Origin: Tragulus kanchil
Lineage: Eukaryota > Chordata > Mammalia > Artiodactyla > Tragulidae
Length of the DNA stretch: 64,000 bases
NCBI GenBank assembly: GCA_022376925.1
Contig: JAIOJX010000027.1
Location: 17,501,471 to 17,565,470 of the forward strand
Direction of reading: 5' to 3'
Under the pieces are notes generated by a model, which saw only the letters and a program-made list of their open reading frames with translations, did not search any database and was not told where the DNA came from. Shown here in pieces: positions 42,528-53,819 of this stretch (the first letter of the stretch is position 1; every line of letters starts with the position of its first letter). A program made the translations under genes and the position numbers.

Positions 42528-43659
42528 ATGCTGAAACCTCACTGGGCCAGTGTTAACCACCCTCTCCTCCCACCCAGTTTTGATTAGTTAATTTGTCTGT
42601 GAACACATTTTTGGTCCCTCCCCTATCAAGTCCAGATCCCTGTCTCTTAAAAGGATGTGCTGTGCTGTTCATAAGGGAATACGTGTAGGATGTTTGTGGG
42701 TGAGCTCAATAACTTCTGGATAAAATCTGAAGCATCTGCAGAACTTAAGATGATTTTGGAGATAGTGAACAGATTCAGACATACCGAGCACTGTGGTTGA
42801 ATTTTCATCATCATTCACACATCGTACATTTGTGTACATTCCTTAGGGATTTGTCCAATTATTTGTTTGTGATTGGATGAAATAAATGTACTGATATATC
42901 AAATAGTTAATTGCTCTGTTCTGAGACATGATCTTGGCTCTTTTGGAATCATGGGGAATAAAGAGTTACCTGATGTTTAGCGTTTGAGTCGTAGCGCCCT
43001 TGACTAGAGTTCAAGTGTAACTGAAGATGAAGCTTATCAAAGGCTCTTTCTCTGAAGCAAACAGAAAGCAGTCAAGAACTGAAGAGAGAACTTGGAAAGG
43101 ACACAGCCCTCCAGGACGGAGATGCGTTTTTAGCAGGAGAACTGCCGGTTGCGTGCGGAGGGCTCGTTCTTCAGACTCTCCCGGCGCTCACTCTCCAGTC
43201 GGCTTGGTGTTCGTTTGATTTCCTGAGCAGACTTCTCTCCTACAAAGAGTATGTGTTGAATGGCCAACATGAATATCAGTCTACTTGGCAGTCAAAGCCT
43301 CATAAATTATTCTGTTGGTTCTTTGACACAAATCATTCTCATGTGAGTTTGAGTTGCATAAGCTGGATTATTTTTCTTTGCGCCTGATTACCACTGGCAG
43401 TGCTGCTCATTAAATATCATCTCAAGATATATAAAGGCAAGAAGACCAAACCTCTAAGAGTACAGAACGATAATGAAATATTTTTCCTAAGTACCCACTC
43501 ATCCACCTCACCCCGGTTATTAAGGTAGCCTGGCCTGATTGTGTAAACTGTTGTAGACAATTATGGTAGGCATTGCCGGACATTATGGACTGGCTTAAGT
43601 ATCTTTTCCTCTAGTCTTTTTAGTCTAAGCATGAGTGCAGGGTTACAATGAACATAAAT
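42528..43659. other. Unassigned, unduplicated sequence
   Basis: About 1.1 kb, no recognised repeat. The short frame at 43027-43218 (63 codons) is arginine/serine-rich but has no splice context or domain I can identify. Confidence 0.5.
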
Positions 43660-43855
43660 ATAGCTTATGCTTATTGAAGACTTCCCATCTATACATAGCA
43701 CTCGTATCTGCTGTGCATCCATTCATCTTAATCCCTAAAGCAGAGTCAGGAAGGGGGTAACATTATTATCCTATTTTGCAGATGAGGATGTAGAGGTAAT
43801 ATGACTTTAAATAACCCACATCACAAAGCAAAAGGAGGAGCTCCGATAATTTAAG
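43660..43855 (+). mobile_element. MIR SINE
   Basis: 'attcatcttaatccctaaag', 'aacattattatcctattttg' and 'cagatgaggatgtagaggta' are MIR core sequence with typical divergence. Confidence 0.75.
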
Positions 43856-43879
43856 ATGGGCTGATGTTACAGCATAAGT

Positions 43880-44265
43880 TCTTTTTAAAAATTTTTTATT
43901 GGTGTATAGTCGACTTACAGTGTTGTGTTAGTTTCTGCTGTACAGCATAGTGGATCAGTTCTACATATACGTAGATCTGTGCTTTTTAGGACTCTTTTTT
44001 CCGTGCGGGTTGTTACAGAGCAGTGAGCAGGACTCTCTGTGCTGCACGGCAGCCGTGTCAGTCACGTGCTTTATGTGCGGCAGCGCGGATGTCATTCCCG
44101 GTCTCCCAGCTTGTTCCCCAGCCCTTCCCCCGTAACTGTATATATCTTTTCTGTGTCTGTGAGTCTATTTCTGTTCTGTAAATAAGTTTCTTTATGTCAT
44201 TTTTTGATTCCATATATGAGGATATCATATGCTATTTGTCTCTGAATAGTGTAAGTCCTCAACCA
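43880..44265 (-). mobile_element. L1 3'-UTR fragment
   Basis: 'ttattggtgtatagtcgact', 'tacagtgttgtgttagtttc', 'tgctgtacagcatagtggat' and 'gtgtctgtgagtctatttct' are the complement of artiodactyl L1 3' UTR. Confidence 0.88.
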
Positions 44266-44510
44266 CCATGATGCTGTTGCATTGTATTTATACTCTGTGC
44301 CCTGCTCTTCTGGATTCCCAGAGTACTTACTCTACAGAATAGTAAAGCCTTGACAACCTTCTCGACTATCACCACCCAACTGCTCCTGACTACATACCTC
44401 TCAGTTTGTCTTGAGAAGGCTCAAAGTTGAATTTGTTCATCTATGTAATCACGTATCAATACTTTCCTCCTATTGGTAGAAAAACTAGGCTGTTTGAGAA
44501 TCAAATGTAG

Positions 44511-44779
44511 GGGCTTCTCTGGTGGTACAGTGGGTAAAGAGTCCACCTTGCAGTGCAAGGAGTGCCAGTTCGATCCCTGGCCTGGGAGGATCCCATGTGC
44601 CGCGGAGCGGCTGGGTGGGTGTGTCCTTTTAGGAGCCAGCGCTCTGGAGTGCATGTGCCCAGAGCCAGGGTTCTGCAACAAGAGAGGCCACTGCAATGGG
44701 AGGCCCACACAGGCCAAAGAATAAAGGTGGATGAAAATAAAAAAACAATAAAAAAGAGGCCAAAATTAAAAAAGAAAAA
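44511..44779 (+). mobile_element. CHR-type SINE, full length, with 14-bp target-site duplication
   Basis: 'gggcttctctggtggtacag' head, 'agttcgatccctggcctggg', 'agaggccactgcaatgggag' and A-rich tail. Flanked by 'agaatcaaatgtag' (44497-44510) and 'agaatcaaatgcag' (44780-44793), one mismatch. Confidence 0.93.
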
Positions 44780-44793
44780 AGAATCAAATGCAG

Positions 44794-46033
44794 GACATGT
44801 CCATGTGGTATCAAACCTAATGTCCTGTCCTGGGTCCCCTTACTGTTCTTAAATTATAACACATGTTGTGTTAAATCTTTGAAATTTGACATGAAAGATA
44901 AGCTTCCAAACATTGTCTAACATTATTGCTTGGGTTGAAGATTAGTTCAGGTCACTCTGAGACAAGAGATGAGAAACGAAGGCATCTAATAAAAGTATAG
45001 GATACCATGACTGCTTTCTCTTTCCAAAAAAGTGCTGATCAGAGTACAAGTTAATGGCCTGCATTTAATGTGCAAAACGTTCTCCATTCTGGTCTATTTC
45101 TGACAGATGTGAATTTAGGCATTTTTTCCTTCATCGGAACATCCTGCAAGATAGGTCTCTTTTAAGTGGTGATCTAGGACATTTACATGCCTGTGGATGA
45201 TTTTTGTCTTTCTTTTGTCAGAAAGGCTATATTTATTTAAATACCAAAAATGTAAATAAATTAAACAAGAATGCAAAATCTTGACAGAGTATGGCTCTGG
45301 AAACTTGATGCTGTGCAAAAAAGTCCAGACTTTTTTGTTTGTTATCTTTTTTTAAAAGAATCTGATTAATGAGCACTTAGAAAAAGAAAGCAGGGACTTT
45401 TCGGGGTTATCATGAGTTCACAAAGATTGACAATTTTTTCAACCATGCTGCATTTCTTTCCTTCTTTCCTTCCTCCCTCCCATGGTCTCCAGTACCCCCT
45501 TTTTTTCAAGGACTGCTGTACTCATGGCTTGAGCAAGTGCTTTAATGTAAAGTACTTTGATTTCATAATTTTGGGGGAGGGCAAAAGGCCCTCATGATAT
45601 CAAGAGAATTATGCCAACATAAGGTTGCAAAACGAATCACTTCCAGCTCTTTGGGGCGAGGGGTGTGGAGGCAGTCGGTCCCCATATGCCCAATACCTTT
45701 ACAGACTATTAACTTATACAGAAAGTTAGTAGCTTAATTATTTATCACAATTTAGTAATCATCCTGGAGGTTTTAGGTGACTACAGCAACGTGTGAAGAG
45801 TATGAAAAATCGATCAAGAAAAAATAGCTAATATTGAACTAAGCATCATAGGTAGAAGGTTAATACCTCTGAAAAGAAGTGATAAATCTTTGTACTTGCT
45901 GTCAGAAGGATTGCACCTTTAGTTTTGTGTTTATTTCTAGGAACCACCTTTGTAGAAGTACATTGACTTCTAGATTGGAGTACATTCAGAGAGAGTTATG
46001 AAGGCTAACAAGTGGTGATGACTGGACACTATT
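44794..46033. other. Unassigned sequence
   Basis: About 1.2 kb of AT-rich DNA with a pyrimidine tract at 45455-45481. No recognised repeat and no convincing open frame. Confidence 0.5.
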
Positions 46034-46166
46034 GTTTTTTTTTTTTTTTTTAATTTTTGGCCATGTCACTTGCTTACGGGATCTTAGTTCCCTGACCAGG
46101 AATTGACTCTGGGTCCTCATCAGTGAGAGTGCAGAGTTCCCATCACTGGACTGCCAGGGAGTTCCC
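46034..46166 (-). mobile_element. CHR-type SINE, short form
   Basis: A T18-type run, then 'cgggatcttagttccctgac', 'caggaattgactctgggtcc' and 'actggactgccagggagttc' are complements of the CHR short form. Confidence 0.87.
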
Positions 46167-46179
46167 ACTGTGTAGAGTT

Positions 46180-46315
46180 TTTAAACTTTCATGCGCATAT
46201 GAATGAGCTGAGGACCTTGTTTAGGTTTTTAAATTCTGATTCAGTAGGTCTGAGGGAGGGCCCAAGATTCTTCATTTCTGCGAGCTCCTAGGTAATGCTG
46301 ATGTTATTGAGTATT
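46180..46315. mobile_element. MER5A-like DNA transposon fragment
   Basis: 'attctgattcagtaggtctg', 'agggagggcccaagattctt' and 'gagctcctaggtaatgctga' match the hAT-Charlie MER5A family in recalled order. Orientation not assigned. Confidence 0.65.
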
Positions 46316-46490
46316 GAGGCTGTGGTAGAATGGGTGGACAATGATGTGGTACCGTGAAAGTGGAATGATCTTATATTCATAATGGATTATGTTTACCCGG
46401 GTTGTGTGGACTTTTCTCCTCACCTTGCTTGTTTGCTTGGGAGTAGACAAGGAGAAAACAGTGAGTAGGATATAGGCAGCGCTGAAGAAA

Positions 46491-46812
46491 GGAGAGTCCC
46501 TTGGAGCGAGGAGATCAAACCAGTCCATCCTAAAGGAAGTCAGCCTTGGATATTCACGGGAAGGACAGATGTTCAAGCTGAAACCCCAGTACTTTGGCCG
46601 ACTGATGCAAACAGATGACTCATTGGAAAAGACTCTGATGCTAGGAGAAAAGAAGACAGAGGAGAAGGGACGACAGAGAACTAGGTGGTTGAATGACACC
46701 TCTGATTCAGTGGGCATGAGTTTGAGTGAGTGCCGGAAGATGGTGGAGGACAGGGCAGCCTGGTGCTCCGCAGTCCACGGGTGACACAGAGCTGGATATG
46801 ACTGAGTACTGA
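46491..46812 (+). mobile_element. RTE-BovB 3' fragment
   Basis: BovB ORF2 end on plus. The decayed frame at 46569-46784 keeps LKPQYFGRLM, DSLEKTLMLGE and RQRTRWLND, characteristic of the BovB C-terminus. The larger 196-codon minus-strand frame over it (46304-46894) is antisense read-through. Confidence 0.92.
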
Positions 46813-46814
46813 AG

Positions 46815-47399
46815 AAAGGAATGGATGGATATGGAAAAAAGGCAGAAAATCCAGAGTACTCAACGTTCCAGTGAAACTGAAAAGCTGTCATCATAGAAAC
46901 GGCTGGAGAAGCACACTGAAGATGAGGAACTTGTGAGGGAGGATTTTGAAAGTGAAAGAATCACAGATGATGACAAGATCCAGATGTCGCCCTGGAGGAG
47001 CCCGACTGATGTGGCGTGTGCGGTGATGGTCTCGTTGTTCTGTCACACCCGGGGGCATGCAGAGGGCCGGGTGGCTGGGTGGCTTATGCCTGCTCCCTGC
47101 CACATGCTCTGGACGCAGAGCTTACGTGAAGGGAGATGTTCACTCTCAAAGCTCGAGTGGGCACTTCTCTTTTGACCTGTTTGGAATTTCTCTTAGGATT
47201 AATTTATCCACATGGCAAATGCATGAGTGGTTACTGAGAGTCAGGTGTTGGCTCCACATGCCACGATGGGCATGTATGGAACCAGACAGGGCTTGTGCTC
47301 TTGTGGACCCATGCCTCCGGAGTCCTGGTTTCCAAGTGGACGATGTTTCAAAAAGGATCACAGAGAGATGTATGTGGGGAAAAAATCCAAGAAGAGCAG
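46815..47399. other. Unassigned sequence
   Basis: No recognised repeat; overlapping open frames of 71-122 codons on both strands suggest composition, not coding. Confidence 0.45.
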
Positions 47400-47490
47400 G
47401 TATATGTGTCTATATAACTGTTTGACTTTGCTGCACGCCTGAAACTAACGTATCATTGTAAATCAGGTGTACTCCAATAAAAATTAAAAA
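47400..47490 (+). mobile_element. L1 3' terminal fragment
   Basis: 'gactttgctgcacgcctgaa', 'actaacgtatcattgtaaat' and 'tactccaataaaaattaaaa' form the sense-strand L1 3' end with A-rich tail. Confidence 0.88.
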
Positions 47491-47699
47491 GGAAAAAGGG
47501 AAAAAAGCCCAAAGGCTCATAGACCTGCTCTCCTCAATCTTCCTAACCAAATCGGAAAAAAAGAGTGGAACAATAAAAATGGAATTAGAAAAGTAAAAAC
47601 TAAAGTAGAACAAATAGAAAATGAAACAACAGCAAGATACCTGAGATGAGATGAGATTACCGCTGGTGTAGCCCTTAAAGATGATACAGCTGAGCCTGT

Positions 47700-48006
47700 T
47701 TGCAGGGCCGGACTGGAGACGCAGCCGTAGAGAATGGACTTGTGGACACGGAGGAGAAGAGGGCGGGACAGCGTTGGAGATTAGGCCTGACGTATGAAGA
47801 CTTGTGGGTATCAGAGATCGCTGGCGGGAAGCACATGGCAGCTGACAGGGAGCTCAGCTCGGTGCTCTTAGCGACCTGGAGGGGTGCGGCGGTGGAGGGA
47901 GCTGCATGAGGAGGCGGCCTGTGTACACGCACAGCGGATGCACTTCCTTGTGCAGTGGACACTGGCATACCATTATACAGCAGTAATTCTCCAAAATAAA
48001 CAAACA
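47700..48006 (+). mobile_element. L1 3'-UTR fragment
   Basis: 'gagaatggacttgtggacac', 'ggcagctgacagggagctca', 'gctcggtgctcttagcgacc' and 'accattatacagcagtaatt' are sense-strand L1 3' UTR. Its last part is repeated at 49010-49135 by D16. Confidence 0.85.
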
Positions 48007-48409
48007 AATGAAAGGGAAAAAAAAGTCCGCCTCCATCTTTTCCTTGGAATGAAACTTTGGGTTTAGTTTTTCTTGTAATTGGCATGAACAAACAGTTTGC
48101 ATGAAGAACAGCAAAGAAAATTAGCTGATCAACTCTGAGAAACTGATCTGCTTTTGTCAAAACCAAAGGGAACCCCAATCTTATCCCATGTCACTGAGAG
48201 TGACCTGAATGTGGAGCCCAGGAGCAGGTATGGAACAGAAGACCTACAAAAGGTAGCAGTGGAGGATCACAGACTACCTGAGTCCCCAGAGTGCAGTGCT
48301 GAGAGTATCGCCTGCCGTGCATGGGCCACGTGAAAAGGACCAAGGAAGCTTACCACTACTGACTGTGTCCACCTACTGTCCAGCTTTTCTGCCTTTAGTG
48401 ACAGAGCGT
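48007..48409. other. Unassigned sequence (repeated at 49136-49532)
   Basis: No recognised repeat. Minus-strand frames at 47675-48178 and 48891-49301 differ between copies because of indels, arguing against coding. Confidence 0.5.
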
Positions 48410-48629
48410 GTGCGTGCGTGCTGATGAGTCGCTTCTGTCGTGTTTGACTCTTTGTGATCACATGGACTGAGCCTACCAGGCTCCTCTGTCTGTGGGATTC
48501 TCCGGTTGAGAAATCCTGGAGTGGGTTGGCATGCCCTCCTCCAGGGGATCTTCCTGACCCGGGAATAGAACCCAGGCCTCCTGCATTGCAGGAAGGTTCT
48601 TTGCCGTCTAAGCCACCAGGGCAGCCTGC
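48410..48629 (-). mobile_element. Bov-tA SINE (D16 copy 1)
   Basis: 'gatgagtcgcttctgtcgtg', 'tgggattctccggttgagaa', 'ttggcatgccctcctccagg' and 'aagccaccagggcagcctgc' are complements of Bov-tA. Confidence 0.92.
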
Positions 48630-48994
48630 CTTTAGTGACTAACCTAAGTTAAATAAATAATATAAATGAATTCATAAAAAATATTTTCATTTAGTTTTTG
48701 GTCACTATAAGTGGGAAGGTCAGATACTTTAGCATCTTAGGACCAGAGTTTGCCAACTGGTTGCACCCTTGTTCCATTATTTTCTTCACTGTTTCTGTCT
48801 ATATAGTGATTTCTGTTCTGACTTTGTATTTTCCCCAAATTGACCCTTGATGTAGCAAAAGCTGCTTACCTCAAGGATCAGGACCGCAGATCAGTTACGT
48901 AAAACAAAGGGAAAGGTTCTTCTAGTCTTTTGATAAATGTGGATTTGGTTTTGGCATTCTGTCTGGGCACAGACTTTTGATGAATAAAAGACTA
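48630..48994. other. Unassigned sequence (repeated at 49753-50117)
   Basis: AT-rich, no recognised repeat or open frame. Confidence 0.5.
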
Positions 48995-49009
48995 CAGGAC
49001 TCGGGGAAC

Positions 49010-49135
49010 AGGTGCGGCGGTGGAGAGCTGCATGAGGAGGCGGCCTGTGTACACGCACAGCGGATGCACTTCCTTGTGCAGTGGACACTGGCATACCATT
49101 ATACAGCAGTAATTCTCCAAAATAAACAAACAAAT
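49010..49135 (+). mobile_element. L1 3'-UTR fragment (D16 copy 2)
   Basis: Copy of 47883-48006 with homopolymer losses at its start. Confidence 0.85.
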
Positions 49136-49532
49136 GAAAGGGAAAAAGTCCGCCTCCATCTTTTCCTTGGAATGAAACTTTGGGTTTAGTTTTTCTTGTA
49201 ATTGGCATGAACAAACAGTTTGCATGAAGAACAGCAAAGAAAATTAGCTGATCAACTCTGAGAAACTGATCTGCTTTTGTCAAAACCAAAGGGAACCCCA
49301 ATCTTATCCCATGTCACTGAGAGTGACCTGAATGTGGAGCCCAGGAGCAGGTATGGAACAGAAGACCTACAAAAGGTAGCAGTGGAGGATCACAGACTAC
49401 CTGAGTCCCCAGAGTGCAGTGCTGAGAGTATCGCCTGCCGTGCATGGGCCACGTGAAAAGGACCAAGGAAGCTTACCACTACTGACTGTGTCCACCTACT
49501 GTCCAGCTTTTCTGCCTTTAGTGACAGAGCGT

Positions 49533-49752
49533 GTGCGTGCGTGCTGATGAGTCGCTTCTGTCGTGTTTGACTCTTTGTGATCACATGGACTGAGCCTACC
49601 AGGCTCCTCTGTCTGTGGGATTCTCCGGTTGAGAAATCCTGGAGTGGGTTGGCATGCCCTCCTCCAGGGGATCTTCCTGACCCGGGAATAGAACCCAGGC
49701 CTCCTGCATTGCAGGAAGGTTCTTTGCCGTCTAAGCCACCAGGGCAGCCTGC
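49533..49752 (-). mobile_element. Bov-tA SINE (D16 copy 2)
   Basis: Identical copy of 48410-48629 at an offset of 1123. Confidence 0.92.
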
Positions 49753-50117
49753 CTTTAGTGACTAACCTAAGTTAAATAAATAATATAAATGAATTCATAA
49801 AAAATATTTTCATTTAGTTTTTGGTCACTATAAGTGGGAAGGTCAGATACTTTAGCATCTTAGGACCAGAGTTTGCCAACTGGTTGCACCCTTGTTCCAT
49901 TATTTTCTTCACTGTTTCTGTCTATATAGTGATTTCTGTTCTGACTTTGTATTTTCCCCAAATTGACCCTTGATGTAGCAAAAGCTGCTTACCTCAAGGA
50001 TCAGGACCGCAGATCAGTTACGTAAAACAAAGGGAAAGGTTCTTCTAGTCTTTTGATAAATGTGGATTTGGTTTTGGCATTCTGTCTGGGCACAGACTTT
50101 TGATGAATAAAAGACTG

Positions 50118-50834
50118 TACTCTTTACCTTTGAAATCTGGCTACAGAATCACACCACACTCCAAGACATTGATTTGCCTCTAACGTTTCTGGGCACTTCT
50201 TGCCCAAAGCCTACTCTACTTTCCTGTATCATTTCTGAGACTTTGTTTCGTTTTCTTTGGTTTGTCCTTATCAGTTAGAGCAGAGATGCCAGTGAGAGTC
50301 GTGAAAATGAGGTCAGCAGCCTCCAGGTAGAACTGAAGTGTTAGATAAATGACAAGAGAGAGGAGGCTGGTTCAGGAAGACAGAAATTCACTCCAACATT
50401 GTGAGATAATAAATTTAGGAGTGTTCTTCAACCTTCATTTGTGCGAACTGATGATAAACTGCAGTTTTTCTGTTTCAAAGAGAAAAAGGACTGCAAAATG
50501 TCTTTGGCCACCAAAAAGTTCAACTCTTACAAAATATTTGATGAGCTAAGTGTAAATGAATTAGAAAACATGCGGATTGAATTTCCACCACTATACTCAT
50601 GAGAGGCCTTTTTTTTTTTTAATGAGAAAAATAATGCAGTTGACCAACAGGGTTTAGGTTTTTCTGAATCAAACATTTAGAATCCAGTTCAAGAGATTTT
50701 CAGGAATCTGAATGAACAGAAGGTCCTTTGTCCATTCTTCATTTTATCACTTATTTTGACTTTCTTTGTCCTTTATGTGCTCACTTGCCTGGAAGAGAAA
50801 ATAGGTAAATATGAGGAAGCAACTTTAAAGATAA
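50118..50834. other. Unassigned, unduplicated sequence
   Basis: No recognised repeat. Contains short frames at 50349-50549 and a 34-codon ATG frame at 50498-50602 in another phase; neither has a recognisable domain. Confidence 0.5.
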
Positions 50835-50950
50835 GCATCATAATTTAATTGGAGTATAATTTATTTACAGTGTTGTGTTAGTTCCTGCTATACAACGTGA
50901 ATCAGCCATATGTAACGTATACCCCCTCCCCCTTGAGCCTCCTTCTCACC
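50835..50950 (-). mobile_element. L1 3'-UTR fragment
   Basis: 'taattggagtataatttatt', 'tacagtgttgtgttagttcc' and 'gtgaatcagccatatgtaac' are the complement of the L1 3' end. Confidence 0.85.
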
Positions 50951-50969
50951 TGTCCGAGTGGCCATTATT

Positions 50970-51185
50970 GAACAGTCTACAAAGAGTGAATTCTGGAAAA
51001 GGTGTGGAGAAAAAGGCACCATCTTATATTGCTGGTGAGAATGTTAATGGATGCAGCCATTGCGGAGAACAGTATGGGAGCGCCTTAAAAAACTAAACAT
51101 AGAAACCCCATCACTGGGCACCTTCCCTGAGAAAAACCGTAATTGTATGCACGTCAGTTTTCATAGGAACTTTGTTAATAAAATT
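50970..51185 (+). mobile_element. L1 ORF2/3'-UTR fragment
   Basis: 'tctggaaaaggtgtggagaa', 'tgcagccattgcggagaaca', 'gtatgggagcgccttaaaaa' and 'gaaaaaccgtaattgtatgc' are sense-strand L1 just after ORF2. It faces the minus-strand piece ending at 50950. Confidence 0.85.
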
Positions 51186-51602
51186 TGGCTGTTGCAGAGT
51201 TAGCTATATATGTATCTAAGAAGGACATCTCTTTTTTCCTCTGAGAGTATCTCTGGTGCTTCCATTTTAACGGCAGTAGACAGTCAGACAGGTCTGATAG
51301 AAGACTGCTCGTCGGACTGTCCTTGAGCCAGATTAGACGTAGGAGAACCTTTCCTTTACTGCCCATTCATCTCTCAGTTCCAGTATTTCTTCATCCTCCT
51401 TTGCTACTCTTGTCTTTTGGGCGTCCAGGGCCCTGGGCTTTTCCACTTTCCCCACCAGGCATCCCATGGATGTGGCCAGGGACCCCACCATCAAGCCTTA
51501 TCCTTCGCCAGGACCAATTCCATGCTGGCCAAATAGTACTTGTTAACATTATGTAAATTGCTCTGAATCAAGTCCAAATCTTTTCTTGGCTGGAGTACCC
51601 TT
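51186..51602. other. Unassigned sequence
   Basis: No recognised repeat; a proline/leucine-rich 77-codon frame at 51323-51556 has no domain. Confidence 0.45.
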
Positions 51603-51948
51603 TAACTGGAGAAGACTCTTGGGGGTCCCTTGAACTGCAAGGAGGTCAAAACAGTCTGTCCTAAAGGAAATCAACCCTCAGTATTCATTGGAAAGATTGA
51701 AGCTGAAGCTGAAGCTCCAATACTTTGACTAATAAAAAGAGCCAACTCATTGAAAAAAACCCTGATGCTGAGAAAGACTGAGGGCAGAAGGAGAAGGTGG
51801 CAGAGGATGAGATGGTTGGATGTACCACCAACTCAATGAACATGAGTTTGAACAAACTTAGGGAGATAGTGGAGGATAGGGGAGCCTGGCATGCAGCAGT
51901 CCATGGGGTCGCAAAGAGTCACCACGACCTAGCGACTGAACAACAAAA
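51603..51948 (+). mobile_element. RTE-BovB 3' fragment
   Basis: 'cccttgaactgcaaggaggt', 'aaggaaatcaaccctcagta', 'gagatggttggatgtaccac' and 'tccatggggtcgcaaagagt' follow BovB order to the 3' end. A small (GAAGCT)3 expansion lies at 51694-51711, and the tail is AAC/AAA-rich. Confidence 0.93.
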
Positions 51949-52274
51949 ATCCTGTAGTCAACTTAAGTCTTATCAATAGGTTCAAACCAATAAAACATAA
52001 ATGGTTAAAGCAAGGGTGAGGGTTTCCAGAGATCTGACCAGTCACCATGTTCTCTTTCTATGATAAATTGTGTTTATGACCTCAATTCTCTTTTCTCTGA
52101 ATCTCTGTACTTTGCACATTACTTTGAAGTTTCTCATAGGTAAGGAGGTAGAGTGTATCTTCCTACAAACTCCACTCTGAGTTTGTCTACATGACTGCTC
52201 TGGTCAGTGAAATATGACAGGACTTGAAATAACTGAGGTTTAAAATGCTTTTAAACAACTGGGCTCGCTCCCCC
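51949..52274. other. Unassigned sequence
   Basis: No recognised repeat; the last part (from 52121) is repeated by D17. Confidence 0.45.
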
Positions 52275-52535
52275 CCTGCGTCATCCGTCATCACGAGAGG
52301 AACATGCCCAGGCTCGCCCAGGAGAAATATGAGAGAAGGATGGAGCGGTGCCATTCACGGTCGCCAGGACGTGGGAGACAGCCTCCATGTCCATCAGGAG
52401 ACAAATGGAGAAAGACAATGTAGTGTTGGGGCAGCCAAAAAGTCCGCTCAGGTTTTTCCGTAACATCTGTGGAAAAACCCAAGTGAGTCTGTGGCCAACC
52501 TAATACATGTGTACAGTGGAATACGATTCAGCCGT
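52275..52535 (+). mobile_element. L1 fragment interrupted by a mariner MITE (D17 copy 1)
   Basis: 'gccattcacggtcgccagga', 'cgtgggagacagcctccatg' and 'tccatcaggagacaaatgga' are sense-strand L1 after ORF2. After the MITE the L1 resumes with 'acatgtgtacagtggaatac' and 'gattcagccgtg', where a Bov-tA takes over. Confidence 0.85.
52425..52502. mobile_element. Mariner-type MITE (hairpin element), D17 copy 1
   Basis: Inverted arms 'gccaaaaagtccgctcaggt' and 'cccaagtgagtctgtggcca' enclose 'tttttccgtaacatctgtgg', folding into an almost complete ~78-bp hairpin. This matches the palindromic mariner MITE known in ruminant genomes, as I recall it. Inserted at a TA-like site within L1. Confidence 0.8.
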
Positions 52536-52730
52536 GGGCTTCCCTGGTGGTTCCGCCTGCAGTGCCAGAGACCCGGGTTCAGTCCCTGGGTCGGGAAGAT
52601 GCCCTGGAGAAGGGAATGGTCACCCGCTGCAGTATTCTTGCCTGGAGAATTCCATGGACCTAGGGGCCTGGTGGGCTACCATCCATGGGGTCGCAAAGTG
52701 TTGGATAGGATTGAGTGACTGAGCATCATG
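52536..52730 (+). mobile_element. Bov-tA SINE nested in L1 (D17 copy 1)
   Basis: 'gggcttccctggtggttccg', 'gggttcagtccctgggtcgg', 'agtattcttgcctggagaat' and 'catccatggggtcgcaaagt' in Bov-tA order; about 20 bp of the head are missing. Confidence 0.92.
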
Positions 52731-53209
52731 CGGCACATGCAAAGCTGTACGTTACCTTGTGCATCTCTTGTACTAACCCCATATAACCCCACTCACTGAG
52801 TACCTTCCAGGTGCTTGGCACTGTTCTAAATGCTTTACAGCTGTGGAAATCCTATGTTTAGAAAAAAAAAAATTAAACCCCTCAGTCTTGACCTTGTGTT
52901 ATTGGGAAATACCTCAGTTCAGTCTGTTTTCTGTGTGTTTATTTTACTCCGCGCAAAAAGCACTGTACTCCTGACCCTTCTACTCACCAAATGTGCAGAG
53001 GTTTGTCCCCCACATCAATCAAGTCTCTGAGGTGCCAGCTAGGGGTCCTGCAGTCTAACTGGGTTCCAACACTGCCTAACACTGTTCACATCTGCAAGGT
53101 GAAGACGGCCTCCCTCCCCACACTTCAGAGGCGAGTCCAAACTCAGGTTATCACCTGTGCTTATGACCAACTGGCTGGGAGGAAGGAAATCGTGTATGGG
53201 CCACCATTT
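52731..53209. other. Unassigned sequence (repeated at 53820-54300)
   Basis: No recognised repeat. Frames at 52830 and 52991 (66-92 codons) diverge between copies through indels and show no domain. Confidence 0.45.
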
Positions 53210-53363
53210 ACTTTGAAGTTTCTCATAGGTAAGGAGGTAGAGTGTATCTTCCTACAAACTCCACTCTGAGTTTGTCTACATGACTGCTCTGGTCAGTGAA
53301 ATATGACAGGACTTGAAATAACTGAGGTTTAAAATGCTTTTAAACAACTGGGCTCGCTCCCCC

Positions 53364-53624
53364 CCTGCGTCATCCGTCATCACGAGAGGAACATGCCCAG
53401 GCTCGCCCAGGAGAAATATGAGAGAAGGATGGAGCGGTGCCATTCACGGTCGCCAGGACGTGGGAGACAGCCTCCATGTCCATCAGGAGACAAATGGAGA
53501 AAGACAATGTAGTGTTGGGGCAGCCAAAAAGTCCGCTCAGGTTTTTCCGTAACATCTGTGGAAAAACCCAAGTGAGTCTGTGGCCAACCTAATACATGTG
53601 TACAGTGGAATACGATTCAGCCGT
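53364..53624 (+). mobile_element. L1 fragment interrupted by MITE (D17 copy 2)
   Basis: Copy of 52275-52535. Confidence 0.85.
53514..53591. mobile_element. Mariner-type MITE, D17 copy 2
   Basis: Identical copy of 52425-52502 at an offset of 1089, within L1 sequence at 53364-53624. Confidence 0.8.
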
Positions 53625-53819
53625 GGGCTTCCCTGGTGGTTCCGCCTGCAGTGCCAGAGACCCGGGTTCAGTCCCTGGGTCGGGAAGATGCCCTGGAGAA
53701 GGGAATGGTCACCCGCTGCAGTATTCTTGCCTGGAGAATTCCATGGACCTAGGGGCCTGGTGGGCTACCATCCATGGGGTCGCAAAGTGTTGGATAGGAT
53801 TGAGTGACTGAGCATCATG
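53625..53819 (+). mobile_element. Bov-tA SINE nested in L1 (D17 copy 2)
   Basis: Identical copy of 52536-52730. Confidence 0.92.

Larger units (their letters stand above)
47883..50117. repeat. D16: ~1123-bp direct duplication
   Basis: 47883-48994 recurs at about 49010-50117, with a noisy start possibly reaching back to 48994. Early differences are homopolymer losses ('ggagggagctg' to 'ggagagctg'; an A run of eight to five). From about 49150 on the copies are identical, including a Bov-tA SINE. Confidence 0.95.

Noticed and set aside
46304..46894. 196-codon open frame on the minus strand
   Set aside because: It runs antisense through a plus-strand BovB 3' fragment and shows the usual antisense BovB residues; not a gene.
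50498..50602. 34-codon ATG frame in unduplicated sequence with plausible amino-acid mix
   Set aside because: No matching domain, no clear splice acceptor, and length is within chance. A protein search and RNA-seq would be needed to revive it.
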